From the NCBI GenBank assembly GCA_030066215.1, contig JASJCA010000021.1, positions 1 to 37,320 on the forward strand: DNA of 37,320 nucleotides. The letters run 5' to 3'. A program made the position numbers and the translations under genes. This document shows positions 7,636-16,202 of the stretch, in pieces. Below the pieces are notes generated by a model. The model was not told the DNA's origin and ran no database searches. It saw only the letters and a list, made by a program, of their open reading frames with translations. The stretch is from Rhodobacter sp. Lineage in GTDB: Bacteria > Pseudomonadota > Alphaproteobacteria > Rhodobacterales > Rhodobacteraceae. Each line of letters starts with the position of its first letter. Positions within the stretch are counted from its first letter, which is position 1.

Positions 7636-8928
7636 ATGCACGATATCCGATTGATCCGCGACGACCCGACCGCGTTCGATACCGGGCTTGCCCGCCTCGG
7701 CGCGGTGGCGGTTTCGGCGGAGATCCTAAGGCTCGACGAGGCGCGACGGACGGCGATTGGCAAGGCCGAAGGGGCCCTGGCGGACCGGAATGCAGCGTCG
7801 AAGCAGGTGGGCCAGGCCAAGGCGGCCGGCGATGAGGCGGAGTTCGAGCGGCTCAGGGCGCTGGTGGCGGCGAAGAAGGACGAAATCGCCGGCCTGGAAG
7901 ACGAGGCCAAGGCGCTCGACGGGCAGTTGCACGATATGCTGCTGGGCCTGCCGAACCTGCCGATGGACGACGTACCGGACGGCGAGGACGAGGCCGACAA
8001 TCTGGAGATCCGGCGGTGGGGGGAGCCTCGGACGTTCGACTTCCAGCCGGTTGAGCATTTCGAGCTGGCGGCGGCTGTGCCGGGCATGGATTTCGAGACG
8101 GCGGCGAAGCTTTCGGGCTCTCGCTTCGTCTTGCTGAGGGGTGCTATGGCGCGGCTGCACCGGGCGCTGGCGCAGTTCATGCTGGATGTGCATACCGGCG
8201 AGAACGGGCTGACCGAAACGATCACGCCGGTGCTGGTGCGCGACGAGGCGATGGTGGGCACCAACCAGCTGCCGAAATTCGCCGACGACTCGTACCAGAC
8301 GACCAATGGCTGGTGGCTGATCCCGACCTCGGAGGTGACGCTGACCAACACGGTGCGCGAGAGCATCGTCGACGAGGCCGCGCTGCCGATCCGGATGTGC
8401 GCGCATAGCTTGTGTTTCCGGTCCGAGGCGGGCTCTGCCGGCAAGGACACGGCGGGCATGCTGCGCCAGCACCAGTTCGAAAAGGTCGAGATGGTGTCGG
8501 TGACGCATCCCGAGCGGTCGATGGAGGAACACGACCGCATGACGCGCTGTGCCGAGGATATACTGGAGCGGCTGGGTCTGGCGTACCGGACGGTGGTTCT
8601 GTGCACCGGCGACATGGGCTTCGGGGCGCGCAAGACCCATGACATCGAGGTCTGGCTGCCCGGCCAGGCGACCTATCGCGAGATCTCCAGCGTGTCGGTC
8701 TGCGGCGATTTCCAGGCCCGGCGTATGAACGCGCGGTTCCGGCCCGATGGCGGCGGCAAGCCGGACTTCGTGCATACGCTGAACGGGTCGGGGCTGGCCG
8801 TGGGGCGCTGCCTGATCGCGGTTCTGGAAAACGGCCAGCAGGCGGACGGGTCGGTGCTGCTGCCCGAGGCGCTGCACTCGTATCTCGGCGGCAAGACCCG
8901 GGTGACGGCCGAGGGCGCGCTGGCGTGA
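7636..8928 (+). CDS. serS: Seryl-tRNA synthetase
   Basis: Charges tRNA-Ser (and tRNA-Sec where present) with serine. The 430 residues match the usual bacterial length. The N-terminal [11 protein letters not shown] and a long charged coiled-coil arm (about residues 30-110) are followed by the class II core: the serine-binding TXE loop PTSEVTLTN, motif 2 [20 protein letters not shown] then FEKVEMVS, and motif 3 [23 protein letters not shown] 7636 was chosen over an upstream in-frame start because MHDIRLIR is the conserved beginning. The last bases overlap the next gene by 4 bases (GTGA). Confidence 0.98.
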   Translation: MHDIRLIRDDPTAFDTGLARLGAVAVSAEILRLDEARRTAIGKAEGALADRNAASKQVGQAKAAGDEAEFERLRALVAAKKDEIAGLEDEAKALDGQLHDMLLGLPNLPMDDVPDGEDEADNLEIRRWGEPRTFDFQPVEHFELAAAVPGMDFETAAKLSGSRFVLLRGAMARLHRALAQFMLDVHTGENGLTETITPVLVRDEAMVGTNQLPKFADDSYQTTNGWWLIPTSEVTLTNTVRESIVDEAALPIRMCAHSLCFRSEAGSAGKDTAGMLRQHQFEKVEMVSVTHPERSMEEHDRMTRCAEDILERLGLAYRTVVLCTGDMGFGARKTHDIEVWLPGQATYREISSVSVCGDFQARRMNARFRPDGGGKPDFVHTLNGSGLAVGRCLIAVLENGQQADGSVLLPEALHSYLGGKTRVTAEGALA

Positions 8929-9647
8929 GCGACACCAGCCGGATGAAGGCGGTGTTGGTGGCGGTGGGCGCGGTGGCGTTTGCCGCCTCGCCGTTCATGT
9001 CGGGCGCCTTCGGCGGGTTTCGGCCGGACCAGTTCCCGGTGCCGCAGATCGACCCGCCAGTTCAGCCCGCTGGCTATGCGTTCTCGATCTGGGGGCTGAT
9101 CTATCTGGGGCTTGTGGCGCATGGGGTCTTCGGGCTGGTGGCGCGAGCCGACGATGCGGGCTGGGACCGTGGACGCTGGCCGCTGGTCATCAGCCTCGCG
9201 GTGGGTGCCGCGTGGATCCCGGTGGCGCAGGTCAGCGCGGTCTGGGCGGCGGTGCTGATCTGGGTGATGCTGGTGACCGCCTTGATGGCGCTGGCCGTAG
9301 CGCCGCGGGGCGCGCCGTGGCTGGGCCGGGTGCCGCTTGGGCTCTATGCCGGATGGCTGACGGCGGCGGCCTGGGTGTCGGTGGCGTTGGTGGCTGCAGG
9401 CTATGGGATCGGGCCGGGCGCCGTCGGCTGGGCCTGGATCGCGCTTGCGGCGGCCCTGGTCATGGCGGCGGCGGTGCTGCGCCTGCTCGGCCCGGCTCTC
9501 GACTACGCCGCCCCGATCGCCTGGGCGCTGGTCGCGATCACAGTGCAGAACTGGCCCGAGGCCCCTGCCCTCGCCACAGCGGCCGCCTCCGGCGCCGCGG
9601 TCCTGCTGATCTACACCATGGTGATTCTGCCGCGGGTCAAGCACTAA
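8925..9647 (+). CDS. TspO-like (tryptophan-rich sensory protein type) membrane protein
   Basis: A 240-residue membrane protein with about seven hydrophobic segments and repeated Trp residues. The segment [16 protein letters not shown] (about residues 49-64) recalls the P.GW.F...W..LY block of TspO/MBR proteins. It is longer than classical TspO (about 150-160 residues), so it belongs at best to the extended group annotated as tryptophan-rich sensory proteins. Classical TspO binds tetrapyrroles; function here is unknown. Start GTG 8925 overlaps the serS stop, which implies coupling; an ATG at 8943 is an alternative. Confidence 0.7.
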   Translation: MSDTSRMKAVLVAVGAVAFAASPFMSGAFGGFRPDQFPVPQIDPPVQPAGYAFSIWGLIYLGLVAHGVFGLVARADDAGWDRGRWPLVISLAVGAAWIPVAQVSAVWAAVLIWVMLVTALMALAVAPRGAPWLGRVPLGLYAGWLTAAAWVSVALVAAGYGIGPGAVGWAWIALAAALVMAAAVLRLLGPALDYAAPIAWALVAITVQNWPEAPALATAAASGAAVLLIYTMVILPRVKH

Positions 9648-9663
9648 GGGTGAGCCAGATCAG

Positions 9664-9686
9664 AAGACGATCCGGTGGATCGTTTT
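9664..9686 (+). terminator. Intrinsic terminator after serS and the TspO-like gene
   Basis: A 7-bp stem ACGATCC/GGATCGT with a GGT loop (9667-9683), flanked by AA on the left and ending in TTTT on the right. It lies 16 bases past the stop of the TspO-like gene. The stem is short and the loop tight, so termination may be moderate. Confidence 0.5.
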
Positions 9687-9750
9687 CCCGGCGAACGGGC
9701 TTGAGGGTAAGCCGGACCGGCGAACGAGAATCGCCCATCACAATTGAAAG

Positions 9751-9784
9751 GGCGCCTTGAGGGCAGACTTGTCCCTCAAGCGCC
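9751..9784. terminator. Strong stem-loop between convergent genes
   Basis: GGCGCCTTGAGGG (9751-9763) can pair with CCCTCAAGCGCC (9773-9784), leaving one bulged C and a 9-base loop. It sits in the gap where the TspO-like gene (plus) and the first desaturase (minus) converge. On the minus strand it is followed by CTTTCAATT, a weak U-run, so it may end the desaturase transcript. A second 7-bp hairpin (9898-9914, GTGCGCG/CGCGCAC) lies closer to the desaturase stop. Confidence 0.45.
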
Positions 9785-9929
9785 TCTCAGCGAAATCACA
9801 CCCACCTGCAAACTGCGCAACACCTGAAAACAGGCAAGATCGCCCGACCTCGCCCCGCCCGCCCGCAGCCGGAGGCGAGGACGGGCCAGAAACCAGCGTG
9901 CGCGGCACGCGCACTCAATCGGATCGACG

Positions 9930-10937
9930 TTATTCCGCAGGCACCGCAGTTGCGGCAGCGTGCTTGGGGAACGGGACCAACCGTTCAGCCTCTTCGTCCC
10001 AGAGCTTCAGGCGGAAGCTTGCGATCGCCTGTGGCCAGTTGACCCGGCGTGGGGCGTGTTCCGCGGGCAGCCCGTGGTGGCACTTGCGCAATCGGTAAGA
10101 GGGGATCGACGGGTTGTAGTGGTGGATGTCGTGATAGGCGATGTTGCCGGTGCCGATGTCCCACCAATGGCCCAAATCCAGCGCCGACGAGCCCTGCAGC
10201 GCGGCCTGCTTGTAATCGAGGTCGGGCTTGCGGTCCCAGTAGGCGTCTTCGAAATTGTGCTGCAGGTAGACCAAGAACACGCCGATGACAGCGCAGACCA
10301 CGGCGACGCTGGCCAGTACGACCGGGCCGGTCCAGCCGAAGATCAGGTAGAGCAGGTAGACCCAGCCCGCCAGCAGCGCGTTGTGGACGAGCACGCCCAA
10401 GGCACCGATCTTCAAAGTGTTCTTCGGCCAGCGGTAGTGGATAAAAAAGGTGAAGACGCCGCCGATCGGCAGCAGGATCAGCGGGTTGCGGTAAAGCCGG
10501 TAGCCAAGCCGCTGCCAGAAGCCGGCGGCGTTCCATTCGGTGACCGTCATGGTGTGGATCTCGGTAGTCTCACGGTGTTCGAGATTGCCGAGATAGGCGT
10601 GGTGCATATTATGGTTGTACTGCATCGCCCGGAATGGCGTCAGCGTGATCGGCGACAGCGCGTAGCCGGCCCATTCGTTCATCCAGCGCCGCGAGAACAG
10701 CGAATTGTGGCCGCAATCATGCTGCAGCACGTAAAGCCGCACCCCGGCGAAGGCCGTGACCACGACGAACGGCGCGGCGGCCCACCAATAGGCGGTCCGG
10801 GCGATCTCGATGGTGATCCAGAGGACCGCAAAGAAGAACGCGTAGGAGCCGAAGAAGCTCAGGGCGCCGATGCGGTCGTCCTTGGCGGTCCAGTCCTTGA
10901 GATACTCGCGAATGTCGGTGTCGAATGCGACGCTCAT
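9930..10937 (-). CDS. Membrane fatty-acid desaturase (first paralogue)
   Basis: A 335-residue member of the membrane di-iron desaturase family, which inserts double bonds into acyl chains. All three histidine boxes are present: HDCGH (residues 73-77), HNMHH (109-113) and HDIHH near 263, together with QHNFED in the last third. Several hydrophobic stretches separate them. Substrate and position of desaturation cannot be told from sequence. ATG 10935-10937 is preferred over an upstream in-frame start because AGGGAG lies just before it. A closely related gene follows the same orientation 107 bases upstream. Confidence 0.9.
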   Translation of the reverse strand: MSVAFDTDIREYLKDWTAKDDRIGALSFFGSYAFFFAVLWITIEIARTAYWWAAAPFVVVTAFAGVRLYVLQHDCGHNSLFSRRWMNEWAGYALSPITLTPFRAMQYNHNMHHAYLGNLEHRETTEIHTMTVTEWNAAGFWQRLGYRLYRNPLILLPIGGVFTFFIHYRWPKNTLKIGALGVLVHNALLAGWVYLLYLIFGWTGPVVLASVAVVCAVIGVFLVYLQHNFEDAYWDRKPDLDYKQAALQGSSALDLGHWWDIGTGNIAYHDIHHYNPSIPSYRLRKCHHGLPAEHAPRRVNWPQAIASFRLKLWDEEAERLVPFPKHAAATAVPAE

Positions 10938-10990
10938 CGTCTCCCTCGCGCGCTCATCCTGACGGGCCCCGGAAAACGGGTCTCGCACCG

Positions 10991-11020
10991 TTCATATTGT
11001 TTAACCGGGGGGCTTGTCCA
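10991..11020 (-). promoter_or_regulatory. Candidate promoter between the two desaturase genes
   Basis: On the minus strand: TGGACA (11015-11020), an 18-base spacer, TATGAA (10991-10996), about 54 bases before the first paralogue's ATG. It would let the promoter-proximal copy be expressed separately from the upstream one. No terminator hairpin is obvious between the genes. Confidence 0.35.
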
Positions 11021-11044
11021 GCTTTGCAGGTGCAGAAACCGTGC

Positions 11045-12055
11045 CTATTCGGCAGGGGTCCGGGCGGCGGCGCGGGCCTGGAATTCGGCGCCGAGCGACG
11101 GGAACGGGACCATGCAGCGGGCCTCTTCGTCCCAAAGCTTCCAGCCGATGCAGCGAAAGGCGTCGCGCCAGCCGATGCGAACGGAGGCGAAATGCGGGCT
11201 GAGCTCGCGGTGGCAGCGCTTGAGGTTGTAGCTGGGGATCGAGGCGTTCAGGTGGTGCAGGTCGTGATAAGCGATATTGGCGGTGCAGAGGTCGAAGAAA
11301 GGCCCGAAATCCAGCACCGCAGAGCCTTCCATCGCGGCCGTGTCGAAGGCCAGATCGGGCTTGCGGCCCCAATAGACGGTCTCGAAATTGTGGTGCACGT
11401 ATGGGATCAGCACGCCGGTGGAGACGGCAAGCGCGACCGAGCCCAGCCAGACCGCCAGCCCGGTCCAGCCGAAGCCAAGGTAGAGCGCGCCGAGGAATAC
11501 GGCGACCATGGCGTTGTGGACGAAAAGGTCGGTCAAGCCGGCTTTCCGCGAGTTCTTCGGGAACCGGTATTGGATGACATATAGAAGCGTCGGGCCGATC
11601 AGGAACAGGAAGGCGAAGCTGCGGTAGATCCGGTAGCCGAGGCGCTTCGGCCACGGCGCGGCGCGGTATTCCGCCAGCGTCATGACGTAGATTTCCGACG
11701 AGTCGCGCCGGTCGAGGTCGCCGATATGCCGGTGGTGCAGGTCGTGGTTGTAGCGCGTGGCGTTGAACGGGGTCAGCGTGAAGGGCGAGATCAGCCGGCC
11801 GACGAAATCGTTGACCTGCCGCCGGGTGAAATACGAGCCGTGGCCGCAATCGTGCTGCAGCATGTAAAGCCGCACGCCGCAGACCGCCGAGACCGCCATG
11901 GCGGGCAGGCCTAGGGCCCAAAGCCCCGCCTGGCAGGCCAGGATCGCGCCGATCAGCGCGGCCATGTAGATCGCCAGCGTCGCCGCGGTGTTGAGCGTCG
12001 CGATGCGGTTGTCGCGCTCCGTGTAGGCACGGGTCATCTGCCGGATGGTCGTCAT
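11045..12055 (-). CDS. Membrane fatty-acid desaturase (second paralogue)
   Basis: A 336-residue paralogue of the neighbouring desaturase with the same layout. Histidine boxes: HDCGH (68-72), HDLHH (104-108) and a second HDLHH in the last third, with HHNFETVYWGRKPDL matching QHNFEDAYWDRKPDL of the other copy. Long collinear stretches (GVRLY.LQHDCGH, SP.TLTPF.A..YNH, LWDEEA) show an old tandem duplication, by eye about half identical. The differing residues next to the boxes (HNMHH versus HDLHH) leave room for different substrates. Start ATG 12053-12055. A candidate promoter is at 12115-12142. Confidence 0.9.
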   Translation of the reverse strand: MTTIRQMTRAYTERDNRIATLNTAATLAIYMAALIGAILACQAGLWALGLPAMAVSAVCGVRLYMLQHDCGHGSYFTRRQVNDFVGRLISPFTLTPFNATRYNHDLHHRHIGDLDRRDSSEIYVMTLAEYRAAPWPKRLGYRIYRSFAFLFLIGPTLLYVIQYRFPKNSRKAGLTDLFVHNAMVAVFLGALYLGFGWTGLAVWLGSVALAVSTGVLIPYVHHNFETVYWGRKPDLAFDTAAMEGSAVLDFGPFFDLCTANIAYHDLHHLNASIPSYNLKRCHRELSPHFASVRIGWRDAFRCIGWKLWDEEARCMVPFPSLGAEFQARAAARTPAE

Positions 12056-12114
12056 GGCTGCTCGGGTCCCCTACCCCAAAGGACTTGCCGGATGCCGCGC
12101 ACCCGGGCGCGCCG

Positions 12115-12142
12115 ACCATAGCCGCTGGCCCGGCAATTGCAA
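12115..12142 (-). promoter_or_regulatory. Candidate promoter of the second desaturase
   Basis: On the minus strand: TTGCAA (12137-12142), a 16-base spacer, TATGGT (12115-12120), about 60 bases before the ATG. The surrounding 199-base gap to the der stop codon holds no other clear element. Confidence 0.35.
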
Positions 12143-12254
12143 TTCACCCAATCGTCGCGTTTGAAAGGCGCGTCTAAGGTCCTTGGTCGCGCCGTCGCCG
12201 ACCTTCCTTGCAGGTCCCGCCCGATCCGGCGGCGGTCTCCGGCCACGGCGCGCC

Positions 12255-13685
12255 CTACCGCGCCGGTTTCTTCAGGTGCTTGCGCAGCCGCGAGGGTGTC
12301 GCCCTTTTGCGGTCCTTATAGGGGTTCTTTTCGGCCTGGCTGCGCAGGTGCAGGCGGATCGGGGTGCCGGGCATGTCGAAATCCTCGCGCAACCCGTTGA
12401 TCAGATAGCGCGTATAGCTGTCGGGCAGCTTGTCGGGGTGCGAGCACATCACCACGAAACCCGGCGGCCGGGTCTTGGCCTGAGTCATGTAGCGCAGCTT
12501 GATGCGCCGGCCCCCTGGGGCGGGCGGCGGGTGCGCCGCGACCATGTCAGGCAGCCATTGGTTGAGCCGGGCAGTGGCGATGCGGCGGTTCCAGACCTCG
12601 TGCGCCTTCAGGATCGCGGCCCGCAAGCGATCGAGGCCCTTTCCCGTCAGCGCCGAGACAGTGACGAGCGGCGCACCGCGGAGCTGCGGCAGCAGGCGTT
12701 CAAAAGCCTCGCGCAGCTCTTTCAGCTTGCCCTGCTTGTCGCGCTCGGCGTCCCATTTGTTGACCGCGACAACGACCACCCGGCCCTCGCGCTCGGCCAG
12801 ATCGGCGATACGCAGGTCCTGTTGCTCGAACGGGATCGCGGCGTCCAAGAGGACCACGACGACCTCGGCGAACTTGACCGCGCGCAGGCCGTCGGCGACC
12901 GAGAGTTTCTCGACCTTTTCCTGCACCTTGGCTTTCTTGCGCATGCCGGCGGTGTCGAAGATTCGCATTTCCGTACCGCTCCAGTCTGCGGTAACCGAGA
13001 TAGCGTCACGGGTGATGCCGGCCTCGGGGCCCGTCAGTAGGCGGTCCTCTCCGAGGATTGCGTTGATCAGAGTGGACTTGCCGGCGTTGGGGCGGCCGAC
13101 GACGGCGATCTGCAATGGCTTTGCGGGATCGGTTTCGGCGTCGATGTCGACGTCGGTCGCCGGCGTGTCGGCGGCAGCGCGCTCGGTCGACGCGTCGGCA
13201 ATCGGGGTCAAGACGCTCAACAGATCGCTCAGCCCCTCGCCGTGCTCGGCGGAAAGCCGGATCGGCTCGCCCAAGCCCAAGCCGTATGCGTCGAGCACGC
13301 CGGCATCGGCGGCCGCGCCCTCGGCTTTGTTGGCGGCAAGGATGACATGGGCCGATTTGCGGCGCAGGATCTCGGCGAAAACCTCGTCGGCGGGCAGGAC
13401 GCCGGCACGGGCGTCAATCATGAAGAGGCAGATATCTGCCATCTCGACGGCGCGTTCGGTGAGTTTGCGCATGCGGCCCCGAAGGCTTTCGTCGGTGGCC
13501 TCTTCCAGCCCCGCGGTGTCAATCACCGTGAAGCGCAGGTCGCCCAGTCGCGCCTCGCCCTCGCGCAGGTCGCGGGTCACCCCGGGCTGGTCGTCGACCA
13601 GAGCCAGGCGTTTGCCGACCAGGCGATTGAACAGCGTCGATTTTCCGACATTGGGGCGGCCGACGATGGCGAGGGTGAAGGACAT
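12255..13685 (-). CDS. der: Ribosome-assembly GTPase Der (EngA)
   Basis: An essential double-GTPase for 50S subunit maturation, 476 residues. First G domain: [14 protein letters not shown] (residues 8-21), DTAGLEEA, and NKAE. Second G domain: [31 protein letters not shown]-terminal KH-like domain contains KLRYMTQ.K.RPP.FV and ends in a basic tail rich in Arg and Lys. A 40-residue linker between the G domains is acidic. It lies downstream of bamB, an order also found in enterobacteria, but here separated from it by 233 bases. Confidence 0.98.
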   Translation of the reverse strand: MSFTLAIVGRPNVGKSTLFNRLVGKRLALVDDQPGVTRDLREGEARLGDLRFTVIDTAGLEEATDESLRGRMRKLTERAVEMADICLFMIDARAGVLPADEVFAEILRRKSAHVILAANKAEGAAADAGVLDAYGLGLGEPIRLSAEHGEGLSDLLSVLTPIADASTERAAADTPATDVDIDAETDPAKPLQIAVVGRPNAGKSTLINAILGEDRLLTGPEAGITRDAISVTADWSGTEMRIFDTAGMRKKAKVQEKVEKLSVADGLRAVKFAEVVVVLLDAAIPFEQQDLRIADLAEREGRVVVVAVNKWDAERDKQGKLKELREAFERLLPQLRGAPLVTVSALTGKGLDRLRAAILKAHEVWNRRIATARLNQWLPDMVAAHPPPAPGGRRIKLRYMTQAKTRPPGFVVMCSHPDKLPDSYTRYLINGLREDFDMPGTPIRLHLRSQAEKNPYKDRKRATPSRLRKHLKKPAR

Positions 13686-13918
13686 GTACGGTCATTGCTG
13701 TGGCTGTGGACTGCGGCTTCTACACTGCAAGCTGTGGCGAGCGCAAATTCAAACAACACAGCCGATCGAGGTGCCATTGCGCTCGCTTGCCGGCCCGGTG
13801 TTAGACCCGCGCGAGCTTTCATACCCCGCATTGACCGAGCGGGCAAAACTGCAGGCGGTCGCAATTGGACGCTCCATTGGTCCGACCGACGAATGATAGC
13901 GCCCAGCGGCGGCCCAGC
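13686..13918. promoter_or_regulatory. bamB-der spacer with a 10-bp inverted repeat
   Basis: A 233-base gap between bamB and der. It contains perfect 10-base inverted arms GCGAGCGCAA (13737-13746) and TTGCGCTCGC (13777-13786) around a 30-base spacer, about 50-100 bases upstream of the der start. In the transcript this would be a large stem-loop in the leader of der. No convincing promoter or small gene was identified, and base composition is lower in GC than the flanking genes. Confidence 0.5.
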
Positions 13919-15250
13919 TCAGCGGTAGGCGTGAAGCTGACCGTTGCGCGAAATCACGTACATGGTGCCGCCGGCGAAGGCCATCGTGCTGGCGGCGCCG
14001 CCGGGGATGTCGAGTGTCGCCTGCGGATCGCCCGTTTCGGGGTTGTGGGCCACGAGCTCGCCGGTGTCGGAGGCGAGCCATAGCCGCCCGCCGGCCAGGA
14101 CCGGACCAAAATAGGCATAGATCGCCTTGCGGCGGCGGCCGCGGTCGCGCTTGAAGTACGGCAATTCGCGCGCCCAGATCTGCTGCCCGGTCTCGGCGTC
14201 GAGACGCACGAGCTCAGCCGCGTCGGAGACCAAAAAGACCGAGCCCCCGGCGACCCAGACCGGCCCGTAGGCGCCGTGGTTGGCGGTCCAGAGCCGGGCA
14301 CCGGAATTGAGGCTCATTGCCACGGCACGGCCAGAATGGTTGGCGGTGTAGATCACGTCGCCCGCGACAACCGGGTCTGCAGCGATGTCGGTAATGTTGG
14401 CATAGGGGCGGCCGCGCCGCGCGCCGGACACCGCCGCTCCCCAAAGCCGTACGCCGCCTTGGCGTAACGCGGCGACCAATTCGCCCGAGCCAAACGGGAA
14501 GATCGCCACCGACTCGGTGACTGCCGGCGCGGCGCCGCCCACCACGCCCGAGACGCTGGGCGTGCCCGGCAATTGCCAGCGCACCCGGCCGTCATCGGTG
14601 TCGATCGCCCATGCTACGTTGTCGCGGCTGACGATGTAGACCAACCCGCCCACCACTGTCGGGCTGGAGGTCGCCGGCGCGTCGAGCTTCTGGCTCCAGA
14701 TCTCGGCGCCGGTTGCTGGATCGAGCGCGGCCAGTTCACCGAAGCCGGTGGTGACAAAGAGCTTGCCATCGGCAACGGCCACGCCCCCACCCGACGCGTC
14801 GCCTTCGCGGTCGCTTTCCGGGGTCAGGTCGCGGGCCCAGATCGGTGCACCACCGGTTGAGGTGGCGGCAACACGGGCGCGCGAATCGAGCGTGAAGATG
14901 CGCCCGTCGGCGACCACGGGGCTAGACGTGATGCGGTGCTTGCGGCTGTTGCCGGAACCGATCCCGGTGCTCCAGATCCGTTCCGGCAGGCTGCGCATCG
15001 CAGCGTGTTCGGTTCGGTGCGTCGGTCCGCCGGCGACATGGGTCCACTCCGCCAGCGACTGCTGGGGCGGCGCGGCGAAGGCGCGGTCCACCGGCGGCGC
15101 GTCGGGATCGGCGGGCGGCGCGACGCCCAGGCTGGTCTGGGCGCGGACGTCGAGGCGTTCGCCCACCAGGATCACTTCCTCGTCCGCGCACCCCGCCAGG
15201 GCCAACGCTGCTGCGGCCAGACCTGCGCTTACGGCTCGATGCATGCTCAC
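13919..15250 (-). CDS. bamB: BamB-like outer-membrane assembly lipoprotein (PQQ beta-propeller)
   Basis: A 443-residue protein with a lipoprotein signal (lipobox LAGC, Cys21) and a beta-propeller of PQQ-like repeats, e.g. GRIFTLDSRARVAATS, GELAALDPATGAEIWSQ, AWAIDTDDGRVRWQLPG, AELVRLDAETGQQIWAREL and GELVAHNPETGDPQ. BamB is the scaffold lipoprotein of the BAM complex that inserts outer-membrane proteins. The identification rests on the fold plus its position between a YfgM-like gene and der, as in enterobacteria. GTG 15248-15250 has AGGAG 10 bases upstream. An ATG six bases further in is equally possible. Confidence 0.85.
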   Translation of the reverse strand: MSMHRAVSAGLAAAALALAGCADEEVILVGERLDVRAQTSLGVAPPADPDAPPVDRAFAAPPQQSLAEWTHVAGGPTHRTEHAAMRSLPERIWSTGIGSGNSRKHRITSSPVVADGRIFTLDSRARVAATSTGGAPIWARDLTPESDREGDASGGGVAVADGKLFVTTGFGELAALDPATGAEIWSQKLDAPATSSPTVVGGLVYIVSRDNVAWAIDTDDGRVRWQLPGTPSVSGVVGGAAPAVTESVAIFPFGSGELVAALRQGGVRLWGAAVSGARRGRPYANITDIAADPVVAGDVIYTANHSGRAVAMSLNSGARLWTANHGAYGPVWVAGGSVFLVSDAAELVRLDAETGQQIWARELPYFKRDRGRRRKAIYAYFGPVLAGGRLWLASDTGELVAHNPETGDPQATLDIPGGAASTMAFAGGTMYVISRNGQLHAYR

Positions 15251-15288
15251 GGCCTCGCGTCTCCTCGTTTAGCCGGGCTTGGCGCCCG

Positions 15289-15978
15289 TTATCGAAGGTC
15301 GAGCGGTGCGACGGCCCGATCTGGCCCGGTCGTCTCCGGTTCGCCCCCTAGCGCTACAATCAACTGTGACACGCGCTGACGCAAGCCCGGCGTGGCCTCG
15401 GTGTCGTTCAACAGGCCCTGCAGGCGGGTCAGCGCGGCCGCGGTATCGCCGGCATCGGCCTCGGCGACGGCGATCTGTTCTTCGGCAAGGATCCGGAAGG
15501 CGGCGCCGGGCGCGGTGAGCGGCTCTAGCGCGGCAATGCGGTCGGCTGGCGCGGTGTCGGCGGTGGTCAGGATCAGGCGTTTCAGCGTGGCGAGCTGGCG
15601 GTAAAGCTCTGGCTGGGCGGTGTCGGCCTCGATCGCCTGAAGCGACGCAACCGCGGCGGCCTCGTTGTCGGCCGAAACCGCCTCGGACGCCGTCAGAAGC
15701 GCGACGATCGCGGCGCTGCGGCCGTCGGCGTCGATCTCGGCCAATGCGGCCTGACGCGCGTCGGCATCGCTGGCCTCCAAGGCGGCGAGGATGGCGTCGC
15801 CGCGGGCCTCCGCGGCGGCGCGGGTCTGCGCCTTGGACCATTCGTTATAGGCCGCACCGCCAACCAGCACGACGACCAGCAGAACCGCGATCCAGCCGTA
15901 GCGGCGGATGTAGCGGAACAGCCTTTCGCGCCGCACCTCCTCGCTGACTTCCTCGATAAAGCTGTCGGTTTCGCTCAT
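15289..15978 (-). CDS. YfgM-like membrane-anchored tetratricopeptide protein
   Basis: A 229-residue protein beginning with an acidic segment (SETDSFIEEVSEEVRRERL), then one membrane helix (about residues 29-44, WIAVLLVVVLVGGAAY), then an alanine-rich helical periplasmic domain resembling TPR_21/YfgM proteins. In E. coli YfgM is an ancillary SecYEG-associated factor linked to periplasmic chaperones. It is 38 bases upstream of bamB on the same strand, so YfgM-like, bamB and perhaps der are one unit. Confidence 0.8.
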   Translation of the reverse strand: MSETDSFIEEVSEEVRRERLFRYIRRYGWIAVLLVVVLVGGAAYNEWSKAQTRAAAEARGDAILAALEASDADARQAALAEIDADGRSAAIVALLTASEAVSADNEAAAVASLQAIEADTAQPELYRQLATLKRLILTTADTAPADRIAALEPLTAPGAAFRILAEEQIAVAEADAGDTAAALTRLQGLLNDTEATPGLRQRVSQLIVALGGEPETTGPDRAVAPLDLR

Positions 15979-16054
15979 TGCCCTGCCCCGGCCGATGTCG
16001 CGCCCCTCTTACACGCAAGGGGTTTGCCTTGCCAAGGGCAGCCCCGGCAGCGCC

Positions 16055-16099
16055 TTGCGCCGCACTGCGGAAAAGACTAATCTGAACCGAACGGTTTAG
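16055..16099 (+). promoter_or_regulatory. Promoter with overlapping TetR-type palindrome, upstream of RND operon
   Basis: TTGCGC (16055-16060), a 17-base spacer, then TAATCT (16078-16083). An 18-base palindrome, CTGAACCG-AA-CGGTTTAG (16082-16099), begins on the last two bases of the -10 and covers the expected start point. The core AACCG-AA-CGGTT is perfect. This is the classic layout for repression of an efflux operon by a TetR/AcrR-family protein. The regulator is not adjacent; the only TetR-family gene in the window is at 27143-27760, and nothing here proves a link. Confidence 0.55.
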
Positions 16100-16202
16100 C
16101 GGAGCGGCTTTGCTCGAAAGGTTGCGTGCGAAACCGATGGAGCTATGTGGAAGGTCGCGGACGGCGACCGATGCGCGAACACAAGAACCCAGGACGATAG
16201 CG

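Noticed and set aside
6201-8645. 814-residue minus-strand open frame
   Set aside because: It runs antisense through the pentapeptide gene and serS, both with strong family evidence, and shows low-complexity content.
11001-12119. 372-residue minus-strand frame over the second desaturase
   Set aside because: The overlapping frame 11045-12055 has all three histidine boxes; this one has none.
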